A stretch of 64,000 bases of DNA from Afifellaceae bacterium. Its GTDB lineage: Bacteria; Pseudomonadota; Alphaproteobacteria; Rhizobiales; Afifellaceae. Of this stretch, positions 47,381-56,686 are shown in pieces. The position numbers and the translations under genes were made by a program. The stretch lies in NCBI GenBank assembly GCA_028284625.1, contig JANQRH010000028.1, forward strand, positions 79,289 to 143,288, in the 5' to 3' direction. Below the pieces are notes generated by a model. It was not told where the DNA came from and did no database searches. It saw only the letters and a program-made list of their open reading frames with translations. Positions within the stretch are counted from its first letter, which is position 1. Every line of letters starts with the position of its first letter.

Positions 47381-48688
47381 TTAATTGTATTGCCCATCGA
47401 TATTTCGGTTGTCAACGACGACACAGCGGAAGTCGTTGACATTTGTGCCCGTCGGACCGGTCACCAGAAGGTCGCCGGTCCGCTCAAAGAATCGCGTAGC
47501 ATCATTTGTTTTCAAGAAGTTGGCGGCAATGAGGCCTTTTCCTTGAGCCTTCGTTAACGACGTGGCGTCGGCAAAGGCGCCGGCCGGATCCGTGGGGTTT
47601 CCGCCGCCGCCGTCGGTGCCGTCGGTGTCGGCGGCAAGCACCGTGAGGCCTCGCCCGTCGGCCGCCGATGAGACGAAACCGAGAACATATTCCTGATTTG
47701 GCCCGCCGCGGCCCTTTCCCGTCACGGTGACGGTCAGTTCGCCGCCGGAAAGCAGGATTGTCGGCCGGTCCTCTTGAAGCCGCTCCAGCGCCAGGCGCGC
47801 GTGGGCTGCGCCGATTTCGCGGGCTTCGCCTTCCACGGCGTCACCGAGCATCTCCACGTTGAATCCGGCGGCACGGCCGATCGCCGCCGCTTCAATGAGC
47901 GAATCGGCGGGGCGGGCGATGACGCGCATCTCTGCCCTGTCGAAGACCGGGTCGCCGGGCTTGGGCGTCTCGCCGGCGGGTCCGGTCAGGACGGTTCTCA
48001 CCGTCGATGGGATGGCAATGTCCCACTTCTCCAGCACCGCAAGGGCGTCGGCCGCATTGGTCGGGTCTGGCACGGTCGGGCCGGATGCGATCAGCGAAGG
48101 ATCGTCGCCGGGCACGTCGGAAATCGCAAGGGACAGCGAGGGTGCGGGATGGAGACGGGCGGCCAGACGTCCGCCTTTGATGCGCGACAGATGCTTGCGC
48201 ACAGCATTGATGTCGGAGATCGGCGCGCCGGAGGCGAGCAGCGCCTTGGTGAGTGCCTGCTTGTCGTCGATGCTCAGACCCTCGGCCGGCGCCGCCCAGT
48301 TGGCCGAACCGCCGCCGGAGATGAGGATCAACGCCAAGTCTTGCGCGCCTGCGGCGCCCGCGAGTTCAAGCACCTCGGCGGTGCCGTTCAGACCGGCGGC
48401 ATCCGGCACGGGGTGACCGGCCTCCACGCAGCGGATCTGCTGCAGCGGCCGGCCATAGCCGCGGCGGGTGACGCAGATGCCCACCAGCCGCTCCGCATCG
48501 ATCAAGCCGCCGCCGAGATAGTGCTGCTCGCAAATCTCGGCCATGTGCGCGCCCGACTTGCCACAAGCGAGCACGATCAGGCGGCCGCGCTCCGGTGGCG
48601 CGGGGAGATGCGGCGGCAGGCATATTGCCGGCTGCGCGCGCGCCACGGCGGCGTCGAACATTGCCCGGCAGAGTTCGCGCGGCGTCAT
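47381..48688 (-). CDS. Glycerate 2-kinase / MOFRL-family protein (TtuD/GckA-like)
   Basis: VLACGKSGAHMAEICE...ALILISGGGSANWAAPAEGLSIDDKQALTKALLASGAPISDINAVRKHLSRIKGGRLA...DTDGTDGGG. Confidence 0.92.
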   Translation of the reverse strand: MTPRELCRAMFDAAVARAQPAICLPPHLPAPPERGRLIVLACGKSGAHMAEICEQHYLGGGLIDAERLVGICVTRRGYGRPLQQIRCVEAGHPVPDAAGLNGTAEVLELAGAAGAQDLALILISGGGSANWAAPAEGLSIDDKQALTKALLASGAPISDINAVRKHLSRIKGGRLAARLHPAPSLSLAISDVPGDDPSLIASGPTVPDPTNAADALAVLEKWDIAIPSTVRTVLTGPAGETPKPGDPVFDRAEMRVIARPADSLIEAAAIGRAAGFNVEMLGDAVEGEAREIGAAHARLALERLQEDRPTILLSGGELTVTVTGKGRGGPNQEYVLGFVSSAADGRGLTVLAADTDGTDGGGGNPTDPAGAFADATSLTKAQGKGLIAANFLKTNDATRFFERTGDLLVTGPTGTNVNDFRCVVVDNRNIDGQYN

Positions 48689-49611
48689 GCCGGCTGCCGC
48701 TTCTTGCTGCGCGGGCGCGCGACCCAGATGCCGGCGAAGATGGCGATTGCGCCGAGAAGCTGAATGGCGCCCACGTTTTCTCCCAGGATGATCCAACCGA
48801 AGAATGCTGCTGCGATCGCCTCAAGGAAGATCACGAGCGAAGAGAAGGCGGCGGGTAGGTGGCCGAGCGCGAAAGCGAGTAGGCCTTGGCCGCCGGCATG
48901 GCTGATCAGCGCCAGTGCAACGAGCGCGGCGACGCCGAACAATGTCAGCGGCCACATCATGTCTTCAAGCAAAAGCGCTTGCACGCCGAGGACAACAGCA
49001 GTCACCAGGGTCGACAGGAACAGCGTCTGCCCGGTGCCGTAGGCGCGGCGCGCGCGGCGTATCGCCAGCACATAGGCGCCGAAGAAGAAGGACGTCACCA
49101 AGCCATAGAAATCGCCGTGGAGGTTCTCCGGCCGCACCGACCATGTGTCGCCGATCAGCGCCGCCGCGCCGATCAGGCAAAGCGCCAGCCCGGCGAACAC
49201 CTTGCGCTCCACCGGCTCGCCGAGAAAAAGGCCGGAGCCGAGCACGACCCAGACCGGCATCAAGGTGGCGAGGAATGTCGCGTTGGCGACCGATGTGTGG
49301 ACGATCGCAAGGTGCCAGAACGTCAGGTCACCGGCGAAAAACAGTCCGGCAACGACAATCGACAGCCGTGCGGACCGATCGGCAGGGACGGATGGCGTTT
49401 GGCGGCGCGGCCGTTCCAGCTCCGCCCAAATCCAAAGCGCCGGCAATGCCAGCGCCACGCGCCAAAAGGCGCTGGTGAACGGTCCGACCTCAGCGAAGCG
49501 CACGAAGATCGGCGAGATGCCCATGGCCAGCGCACCGCAGACGAGCGCAACGAACGCGGCGGGTGCAAAATCGACGGCGGAGGCGGGAAGACGGGAGGAC
49601 GGCGAGGCCAT
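48685..49611 (-). CDS. EamA/DMT family transporter
   Basis: 10-TM pattern; GALAMGISPIFVRFAEVGPFTSAFWRVALALPALWIWAELE. Confidence 0.9.
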   Translation of the reverse strand: MASPSSRLPASAVDFAPAAFVALVCGALAMGISPIFVRFAEVGPFTSAFWRVALALPALWIWAELERPRRQTPSVPADRSARLSIVVAGLFFAGDLTFWHLAIVHTSVANATFLATLMPVWVVLGSGLFLGEPVERKVFAGLALCLIGAAALIGDTWSVRPENLHGDFYGLVTSFFFGAYVLAIRRARRAYGTGQTLFLSTLVTAVVLGVQALLLEDMMWPLTLFGVAALVALALISHAGGQGLLAFALGHLPAAFSSLVIFLEAIAAAFFGWIILGENVGAIQLLGAIAIFAGIWVARPRSKKRQPA

Positions 49612-49731
49612 GCGGCAATGACACGAACAGGGGAGGCGGCAGCTTTTATCATAGCGAAGCGACGCCGCGCGACGCCAGGCGCATCGAGCGCGTCGCTTTT
49701 TGCTTGTCAGGACGTTCGGTCTATGCCGACC

Positions 49732-50628
49732 TTAGATTTGATCCAGCGCCAGCCGCGTCACCTCGGCCTTCGGGCCGCCCGGCCTGACATCGTCGGTCAC
49801 GGTGATCGCCAGCGATCCATTGCCGGAATTGCGGATGACCATCGTCGCCTTGGTGTCGCCGTTGACGGGCTTCGGCCAGGTGATGGTCAGCACGACGGAA
49901 TCGCCGCGGCGCTTGCCCCACAGCTTGGCCGGGCCGACGCGTGAGCCGATATAGGTGCCAGTATAGGCATTGGACGACGGGTCGAAGCGGATGTTGGCTT
50001 CCACCGCTCGGGAGATAAACGACACGCCGCACTTGCCGGTGATGGCGATGCCGCTGTTGGACGGCTTGCCTGTCAGCTTGCAGTTTACGCGGTTGGCGCG
50101 CGCCTCCGCGTTGCGTTTCACTTCGCCTGAGCCTTCGAACGACCCAGCGAAGCGTTTGAAGTAATCCGTCTCAAGCGTTTCGCGCGGAATGCTGCCGGTG
50201 ATGATCGCGCGCTCCGGCCGAGGCTTGGGCAGTCGCGCGAGCTGCAAGGGCTGGGCGGCAAAGACCCGCCCGATTATCCCGGCTGCGGGATTGGCGGGGC
50301 GGCCCGGCTGAAACGCCGCCACGCCCGCCTCCACCTGACGATAAGCCAGGGCGGGGAAGCCGGTGCCCTGCACCATTGCGCGGTGCTCCTCGGCGCGGCG
50401 CGTGAGGTCTGCCGGCGGCTCGGCCGGGTTGCGCAGGACGAGGTCGAAAACCGACTGGATGCGATCGGTGATGGCGCCGTCGTTCTGCGCCGCGGCCGGC
50501 GAAGCGACCAACAACAAACTCGCCGTCACAAGGGCCATTGCGGTAGGGCTGCGGCGTTCCGGCCGCGGGGTCGATAGGGTACGCGCCACGCAAGCTGCCT
50601 TTCGTCTACGCCGGTTCAAGCAACTCAT
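49732..50628 (-). CDS. Secreted hypothetical protein
   Basis: MALVTASLLLVASPAAAQN signal-like segment; no recognised domain; start uncertain. Confidence 0.6.
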   Translation of the reverse strand: MSCLNRRRRKAACVARTLSTPRPERRSPTAMALVTASLLLVASPAAAQNDGAITDRIQSVFDLVLRNPAEPPADLTRRAEEHRAMVQGTGFPALAYRQVEAGVAAFQPGRPANPAAGIIGRVFAAQPLQLARLPKPRPERAIITGSIPRETLETDYFKRFAGSFEGSGEVKRNAEARANRVNCKLTGKPSNSGIAITGKCGVSFISRAVEANIRFDPSSNAYTGTYIGSRVGPAKLWGKRRGDSVVLTITWPKPVNGDTKATMVIRNSGNGSLAITVTDDVRPGGPKAEVTRLALDQI

Positions 50629-50767
50629 CGTTCACCATAGTCGTTACGATTTGGACAAAATACGGCAAAGGGGGCGCTTTCTTGGCACTGGAAGGCGAGG
50701 GCGCCAGCGCTTATCATGTCGTCAATGGCTCGTTACGGGCCGTTTCTCTTGTCTTTTTGGGGCTTGA

Positions 50768-51640
50768 ATGACGAAACAAAGCCCGGTTCTGGCCGTGGCG
50801 GATGAGGAGCTTTGCGCCGCAGAAAGCGTCGCCCACGCCGATTCCTACGAAGCGATTGAGGGCAGACTTGATTGCGGCCTCCTTATCCTGGCCGATCACG
50901 CCACCAATGTTATTCCGCCCGAATATGGCGATCTCGGTATGCCGGAAGCGGAGCTTGGCCGGCACATTGCCTGCGATATCGGCGTGGGCCCGTTGTCGCG
51001 GGACCTGGCGGATCGTTTGCAGGCTCCGGCTCTTCTCACCACCTTCTCGCGGCTCCTGATCGATCCCAACCGGGGGGAGGACGATCCGACCCTCGTCATG
51101 CGCCTGTCCGATGGCGCGGTGGTGGCCGGCAATGCGCATGTCGATGCCGCCGAGCGGGAGCGGCGGCTCAATCGCTTCTACCGGCCCTACCATGCCGCGA
51201 TCGAGGAAATGATCGACGCGATGCTCGCCACCGGGCGCGCGCCGGCGCTTCTCTCCATCCATTCCTACACGCCGGTCTGGAAGGGCGATCATCGGCCCTG
51301 GCATGCCGGTATTCTGTGGGACCGCGATCCGCGCCTCGCGCTGCCGCTTTTGGACGGCCTTCGCGCCGAGCACGGGCTGAGGGTGGGGAACAACGAACCC
51401 TATGCCGGCTCGCTGAAGCACGACACGATGTATCGCCACGGCACCAAGCGCGGGCTTGCCCATGCGCTTCTTGAAGTGCGTCACGATTTGATCGAGAGCC
51501 CGCCGGGCGTGCTTGAATGGGCGGACCGGCTGGAGCCGCTGATCGGTGATGCGCTTCAGGATCCGACGCTGGGTGAGGTGCAGTTCTACGGATCGACGAC
51601 GGACGACGAAGAGGAATTAGAAGATGCCGCCAATGGATGA
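50768..51640 (+). CDS. N-formylglutamate amidohydrolase family protein
   Basis: LLILADHATNVIPPEYGDLGMPEAELGRHIACDIGVGPLSRDLADRL...LLSIHSYTPVWKGDHRPWHAGILWDRD. Confidence 0.92.
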   Translation: MTKQSPVLAVADEELCAAESVAHADSYEAIEGRLDCGLLILADHATNVIPPEYGDLGMPEAELGRHIACDIGVGPLSRDLADRLQAPALLTTFSRLLIDPNRGEDDPTLVMRLSDGAVVAGNAHVDAAERERRLNRFYRPYHAAIEEMIDAMLATGRAPALLSIHSYTPVWKGDHRPWHAGILWDRDPRLALPLLDGLRAEHGLRVGNNEPYAGSLKHDTMYRHGTKRGLAHALLEVRHDLIESPPGVLEWADRLEPLIGDALQDPTLGEVQFYGSTTDDEEELEDAANG

Positions 51641-51932
51641 CGCAACGCGGACGGCGCTGGAGGCGACGGCCTTTCGCCGCCTTGTGGCGCATCTGCGCGA
51701 ACGCAGCGACGTGCAGAATATCGACATGATGAATCTCGCCGGCTTCTGCCGCAACTGCCTGTCGAACTGGTATCGCGAAGCGGCAGAGGCTGAGGGCCTT
51801 GCCCTGAGCAAGGAGGAAAGCCGCGAGATCGTCTACGGCATGCCTTACGAGGTGTGGCGCAAGACCTACCAGACGGAAGCGTCTCCGGAACAGAAGGCAG
51901 CGTTTGAGAAGAGCCATCCGGGCCACAGCTGA
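51624..51932 (+). CDS. DUF1244 family protein
   Basis: LVAHLRERSDVQNIDMMNLAGFCRNCLSNWYREAAEAEGLALSKEESREIVYGMPYEVWRKTYQ. Confidence 0.92.
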   Translation: MPPMDDATRTALEATAFRRLVAHLRERSDVQNIDMMNLAGFCRNCLSNWYREAAEAEGLALSKEESREIVYGMPYEVWRKTYQTEASPEQKAAFEKSHPGHS

Positions 51933-52036
51933 CCTCTGGATATCGAGGATTGTTGGCGGCAGCGTGTTGACGTTTGCCGCGCTCGGAGCGCACCTCGCAG
52001 CAGCCAATGGGGCATCAGTCAGCGAGGAGTGTCGGT

Positions 52037-52306
52037 ATGGCGGAAACGGGCGGCGTAGCCTCAGGTCAGCTCAAATCCTTTGTTGAGCGCATCGAGCGCC
52101 TAGAGGAGGAGAAGAAGGGGATCGCGGACGATATCCGCGACGTCTTTGCGGAAGCCAAGTCGCAGGGCTTCGACACAAAGATCATGCGGCAGGTGATCCG
52201 GCTCAGAAAGAAAGACACAGCCGAGCGGCAGGAAGAAGAAGCGCTGCTGGACCTCTACATGCATGCGCTGGGCATGGTGCCGGAGAGCGCCGCGGAGGCC
52301 GCTTAG
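52037..52306 (+). CDS. gapR: GapR (DUF2312) family DNA-binding protein
   Basis: [71 protein letters not shown]; start internal to ORF 51974. Confidence 0.92.
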   Translation: MAETGGVASGQLKSFVERIERLEEEKKGIADDIRDVFAEAKSQGFDTKIMRQVIRLRKKDTAERQEEEALLDLYMHALGMVPESAAEAA

Positions 52307-52307
52307 G

Positions 52308-53159
52308 TCAAGAGAGCCCTGAAGCGCCGGGACGGCTGATCAGGCGCCCCTCGTCATCGAAGCCGAAAATGAGACGCCGGCGCGCAAGCGTGCGCGCCAG
52401 GAGCCAGGCGATCAAGCCGCCGAGCAGACAGCCGGCGAGCATGTCGGAGGCGTAATGCGCGCCGACGAACGGGCGGCTCGCAGCGATCCAAAATCCCAGG
52501 CACAGGAAGATCCACCTCAGCCGCGGAAACAGAAGCGCCAACGCAACGCCGAGCGCCATGCCGGTGGTGGCGTGGCCGGACGGGAAGCTTGCCCAGTCGG
52601 GATCCCAAGCCCAGAAGTCGAAGGCCGTGCTGCCGTGCTCCTCAAAGAGCTTGGGGCGCGCGCGCCCAAGCGCGTATTTGGTGAGGTTGGCAGTGATGCC
52701 CGATATCGCCACGGTGACGAAGACATAAGAAGCGGCCGTCACGCGGACGGCGCGGGTGGCGCGCTCGCGCTTCGGCATGGCGCCGGTATCGAGGAGATGC
52801 GCGATGATCGTCGCTACGCCGGTTGCGATCAGTATCCAGTCGGCCTTGCCGAACTGCGTGAAGAAGCTGAAGAACGCGACGACCGATGGGGGCAGCGTTT
52901 CGCGCCACGCCGGCACAAAGGGATCGGCGACAAGAACAAGCAGCACAAGCGCCGTGGCCGTCAGCGCCAAAGCGCCGGCGGTCTGGAACCGGTCATAGGG
53001 TTGCACGGCAAACCGCAGGTCGCGCCGCCGCTCCGTGAAGAAGCGCCAGGAGCCGGCGATATTGCGCCGTATCGTTTCAAGGCGCGGCTTCGCAAAGGCG
53101 AGCGCGTGCTGAGGATCGGCGGCCGGCCGCGCCGGGGGTCTGTGGAGATCGGTGGACAT
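52308..53159 (-). CDS. PAP2-family phosphatase
   Basis: LGRARPKLF...SFPSGHATTGMALGVALALLFP...SRPFVGAHYASDMLAG. Confidence 0.93.
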   Translation of the reverse strand: MSTDLHRPPARPAADPQHALAFAKPRLETIRRNIAGSWRFFTERRRDLRFAVQPYDRFQTAGALALTATALVLLVLVADPFVPAWRETLPPSVVAFFSFFTQFGKADWILIATGVATIIAHLLDTGAMPKRERATRAVRVTAASYVFVTVAISGITANLTKYALGRARPKLFEEHGSTAFDFWAWDPDWASFPSGHATTGMALGVALALLFPRLRWIFLCLGFWIAASRPFVGAHYASDMLAGCLLGGLIAWLLARTLARRRLIFGFDDEGRLISRPGASGLS

Positions 53160-53213
53160 GACCGCTGCTGGAGATAGCAGGCGTGGCAGGGCCCGGTCGA
53201 CCCGGCTGGGGCG

Positions 53214-54890
53214 CTATTCGATCAGCCCAGCGAAGAGGCGGAGGAAGAAGCCGCGCTCATCGTTCGCCTTCCCGCGCTCAGCAACCTCGAAATGGTCGAT
53301 GGGCAGGTCAGGTGCATCGCCGAGCACGGAAGCCTCGCTGGTGACCGTTGGTGCTTTGTAGATGTCCGACGCATCGTGCGCCGGCACGGGCATGGCCAGG
53401 CTTGCGAATTGCGGATCGTGGGTCTCGTAGGTCGCCGGCGTCGCGATGAGGCCGCGCATGGCGTCCTGATCGGCGCTGTAGCTCGGCACGCCATCCGGGG
53501 CGATAACAACGCCTGACGTGGAGGCTGCGGTCAGTTGTTGCGGTGCGGGCTTGCCACCACGCATCGCAGCAAAGGCGGCGATCACGGCGCGGTCCTCTTC
53601 AGACGGCAGCTCCTCAAGTGCCGCAAAGGCGCGCGCGATCGGATCATCGGTTGCAGCTTGCGAAGGCGTGGCTTGCTGCGGCTCATCCGTGAGGGCGGCG
53701 AAGCTGCCAACGGGAAGCGGCTCATCGGTCGTGCCGCCGGCGACGAGGCTGGCGGCCAGGAAGACCGGGTCGGGGCGCGCCTTTGGTTTGGGCGGCGCGT
53801 AGGCCAGCGTCGCCATCATGCGGGCGTCCGCCGGGGTAACGGTGGTCGGCGCCGGGAGGCTTTCCGATACGGGCGCAGGCGCGACTTCGGCGATCGCAAG
53901 CTCCGCCTCTGTGCTGGGCCGTGCGCGGGGACGGCGCGGCTCCAGACCGTCATCGGTTGCGGCGATCAGCGGCTCACCGGCCGGCTGCGCCGGGATCGGC
54001 GCCTCGGCTTCGCCGGTCGCTCCACTTTCGCCGTCACCCGGGAACACGCGCTTCAGCCAAGCGCGCATGCCGCCGCGTTGTTTCTCGGTCGCCGCCGTTT
54101 CGGCGCCCGTGCGGTCGACATTCTCCGGCTCGCTTGTGTCCAGGTAGGCAAGTGTGGTGCTGCTGGAGGATGCCCGGCGCAGCTTGGCCACCGCCCGCTC
54201 ATAGCCCGGTAGCGGATTGCCGTCGGAGGGCAGATGCAGTGTTTCGCCGTTCGGGAAAAGGGCCAGCAATTGCTTGCGCGACATGCGCGGCCAGGCGCGG
54301 ACGCTGCCGGTATCGAGATGCACGAAGGGCGAGCCGGAACTCGGGTAATAACCGACGCCGCCGCCCTGTTTCTTCATGGCGATGCGGCGCAGCTTCTTGA
54401 TGGGAACATCGGGGATGTAGAAATCCAACGCCTTGCCGCGCGTGTGCTGGCTGTTCTTGGCGACGCCGCGGCCACGCTTGCGCAACATGGCGTTGGTCTT
54501 TGGCGAGCGGTAAGCGGAGACGACGTGGATGTAGTCTTTGGCGCGCGCCTCCTTGTAAACCTCCCACACGAGATCAAGGAGCTCGGGGTCGATGCGAGTC
54601 GATTCCTCTTTGCGCCAGTCGCGCAGAAAATGGTTGATCCGCTCCAGTTCCCTGCGGTCGTAGCGGCCGTTGCGCTTGAAAGTGAATTCGCCGCGCTCGC
54701 CGGTATGGCCGAAATAGAGCTTGAGTGTGCGGTTGCCCTCGCGAGCGTCAGCCGGGCCAAACGGCATTGCCACCAAAATGGAAAGCACCAATCCGGTCGC
54801 CAAACCGACGCAAGAGCCGATCGACAATGGCGCGGCGGATGGTTTCAAAATGCAGTCGCCCTTCTTCCAGGTGTCGCCCGGCCCTGGCAC
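53214..54890 (-). CDS. DUF882 (YcbK/M15-like) peptidoglycan-associated protein with long low-complexity C-terminus
   Basis: RTLKLYFGHTGERGEFTFKRNGRYDRRELERINHFLRDWRKEESTRIDPELLDLVWEVYKE...VVSAYRSPKTNAMLRKRGRGVAKNSQHTRGKALDFYIP. Confidence 0.9.
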   Translation of the reverse strand: MPGPGDTWKKGDCILKPSAAPLSIGSCVGLATGLVLSILVAMPFGPADAREGNRTLKLYFGHTGERGEFTFKRNGRYDRRELERINHFLRDWRKEESTRIDPELLDLVWEVYKEARAKDYIHVVSAYRSPKTNAMLRKRGRGVAKNSQHTRGKALDFYIPDVPIKKLRRIAMKKQGGGVGYYPSSGSPFVHLDTGSVRAWPRMSRKQLLALFPNGETLHLPSDGNPLPGYERAVAKLRRASSSSTTLAYLDTSEPENVDRTGAETAATEKQRGGMRAWLKRVFPGDGESGATGEAEAPIPAQPAGEPLIAATDDGLEPRRPRARPSTEAELAIAEVAPAPVSESLPAPTTVTPADARMMATLAYAPPKPKARPDPVFLAASLVAGGTTDEPLPVGSFAALTDEPQQATPSQAATDDPIARAFAALEELPSEEDRAVIAAFAAMRGGKPAPQQLTAASTSGVVIAPDGVPSYSADQDAMRGLIATPATYETHDPQFASLAMPVPAHDASDIYKAPTVTSEASVLGDAPDLPIDHFEVAERGKANDERGFFLRLFAGLIE

Positions 54891-54918
54891 CCGCAGCGCA
54901 AATCGTGGCGTAGTTTGC

Positions 54919-54933
54919 TTAACCCGGACTTAA
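54919..54933 (-). promoter_or_regulatory. Candidate CtrA box TTAA-CCCGGAC-TTAA
   Basis: Exact TTAA-N7-TTAA match 29 nt upstream of the DUF882 ORF start. Confidence 0.5.
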
Positions 54934-55003
54934 GAAGTGGGTTATGGCAGAAATGCGGCGTTTTCAATGGCGCGGACGGGCGAATCGGACCCCGGCTATC
55001 GAC

Positions 55004-56641
55004 CTAGGAACCTAGGAATTCCGTCATTTTGCGGTCGTAGCCGTAAATATCCTCAAAGCGGCTGAGCTCTCCGTCCGCCGCCACGGCGGTGGTGAAGTAG
55101 CTCAAATGCACGGGAACCGGGCTGTCGAGGTTCACGCGGCGCTCCTTGCCGCCATAGAGGCGCTCAATGCGCGACGCATTCCACTCAGGGGCGGCCACCG
55201 GCAGGATGGCGGCGGCGAAATCCAAAGGATTCTGCACTCTGACGCAGCCATGGGAGTAGGCACGCCGGTCACGCTTGAAGAGCGATTTGGACGGCGTGTC
55301 ATGCAGGTAGACGGAATGCTGGTTGGGGAACATGAACTTGATGCGCCCCAGCGCGTTGTGGGAACCGGGCGTCTGCCGCACGCGCACCGAGCGCGGATTG
55401 ACCGCGTGCCAGTTGACGCTTCCCGGATGGACCAACCGCATGCGGCCCTTGATGTTGGCCAGCACCTGGTAACCATGCCGTGCGAAATAGCCGTGGGGAT
55501 TGGCGCGGATCGACGGCATCATCTCGTTCTTTAGGATCGACACCGGCACGTTCCAGTACGGATTGACCACGATATGGTCGATGGCGTGGGAGAAGGTCGG
55601 GGTCGGATTGCGCGGCTTGCCGACGACCACGCGGGTCTCGTGGACGACGTCGCCATCGTCGAACACCCGCGTCTTGAATTCCGGCACATTCACCAGGACG
55701 TGGAACGCGCCGAGGTCGCTCGGCATCCAACGCCAGCGCTCCATGTTGGCAAGGATGGAGGCGATGTCCTCTTCGCGGCTGCGGCCATTGAGCGCTAGCA
55801 GCGTCTGCGGGCCGACAATGCCGTCGACGCTGAGCCCGTTCTCCTCCTGGAAGGCCCTGACGGCTTCCTCGAGCGTTTCGTCGTAAAGTGTCGCGGCGGT
55901 ATCTGCCGGTAGGGCGACATCGAGGCGCTCGCGCAGCAGCGCGACGCGCTCGTCGCTTCTGCCGGGCTTCAACATCTTGCCGTCCGGCACGACGATCCGG
56001 TTGTCCTCTTCACCAAGCGCGCGCAGGTCGGCGAGCTTCGCCTTCAGCGCCCGGTACTGCGGATGCTGCGGCTCGTAGCGGTGGAGCGCCATGTCCACCG
56101 ACGGCGCTTGTGACAGTTCGGTCAGTATGGCGGCGATCTCGGGGCGCTGCGGCTCAAGCGTGATCAGGCGGCTGATATCGGTGGGCTTGATGCGGCCAGA
56201 CGAGAGGTGCGTGACGAACCGCGCAACCGCGAGGCTGAACTCCACATCGGCATGGCCGAGGCGCTTGGAATTGTAGTAGCGCCGGTCCGCAACATGCGGC
56301 GTTGCGTATTCATCGGGGTCGAGGCCGAGGCTCGCAGCGCCGGCGATGCGGCGCTTGAGGGCGATCAGTTGCGCGGAGACGTCGCTGCCGTTGAACCAGA
56401 GCGGGCGGTAGCCGCGCGCTTCGTAGAAGGACGAGACGTCTGCCAGGATCGCCTGCTCAAGGGCGTTGCGGCTCTTGTCGGTTGCCTCTAGCGCCGCTTC
56501 AATAGCGCCAAGCTTCGCGGCGGAGGCGCGGGCGAACTGGCTCCCCGTGCTGCCCATCTCCAATGCAGCAGCCGGCAAGGCCGCCATCGAAAAAGCACCA
56601 AGCAGAAGTGCGACTCGCAGCACCTTCATCCGTCTTATCAT
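55004..56641 (-). CDS. YcbB-like murein L,D-transpeptidase
   Basis: YRPLWFNGSDVSAQL, VNVPEFKTRVFDDGDVVHETRVVVGKPRNPTPTFS, catalytic RRAYSHGCVRVQNPLDFA; peptidoglycan-binding segment. Confidence 0.93.
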   Translation of the reverse strand: MIRRMKVLRVALLLGAFSMAALPAAALEMGSTGSQFARASAAKLGAIEAALEATDKSRNALEQAILADVSSFYEARGYRPLWFNGSDVSAQLIALKRRIAGAASLGLDPDEYATPHVADRRYYNSKRLGHADVEFSLAVARFVTHLSSGRIKPTDISRLITLEPQRPEIAAILTELSQAPSVDMALHRYEPQHPQYRALKAKLADLRALGEEDNRIVVPDGKMLKPGRSDERVALLRERLDVALPADTAATLYDETLEEAVRAFQEENGLSVDGIVGPQTLLALNGRSREEDIASILANMERWRWMPSDLGAFHVLVNVPEFKTRVFDDGDVVHETRVVVGKPRNPTPTFSHAIDHIVVNPYWNVPVSILKNEMMPSIRANPHGYFARHGYQVLANIKGRMRLVHPGSVNWHAVNPRSVRVRQTPGSHNALGRIKFMFPNQHSVYLHDTPSKSLFKRDRRAYSHGCVRVQNPLDFAAAILPVAAPEWNASRIERLYGGKERRVNLDSPVPVHLSYFTTAVAADGELSRFEDIYGYDRKMTEFLGS

Positions 56642-56686
56642 CCCTGCTTTGACCAGCCCGCAGCCCCGCATCGGGGTCTCTCAACG

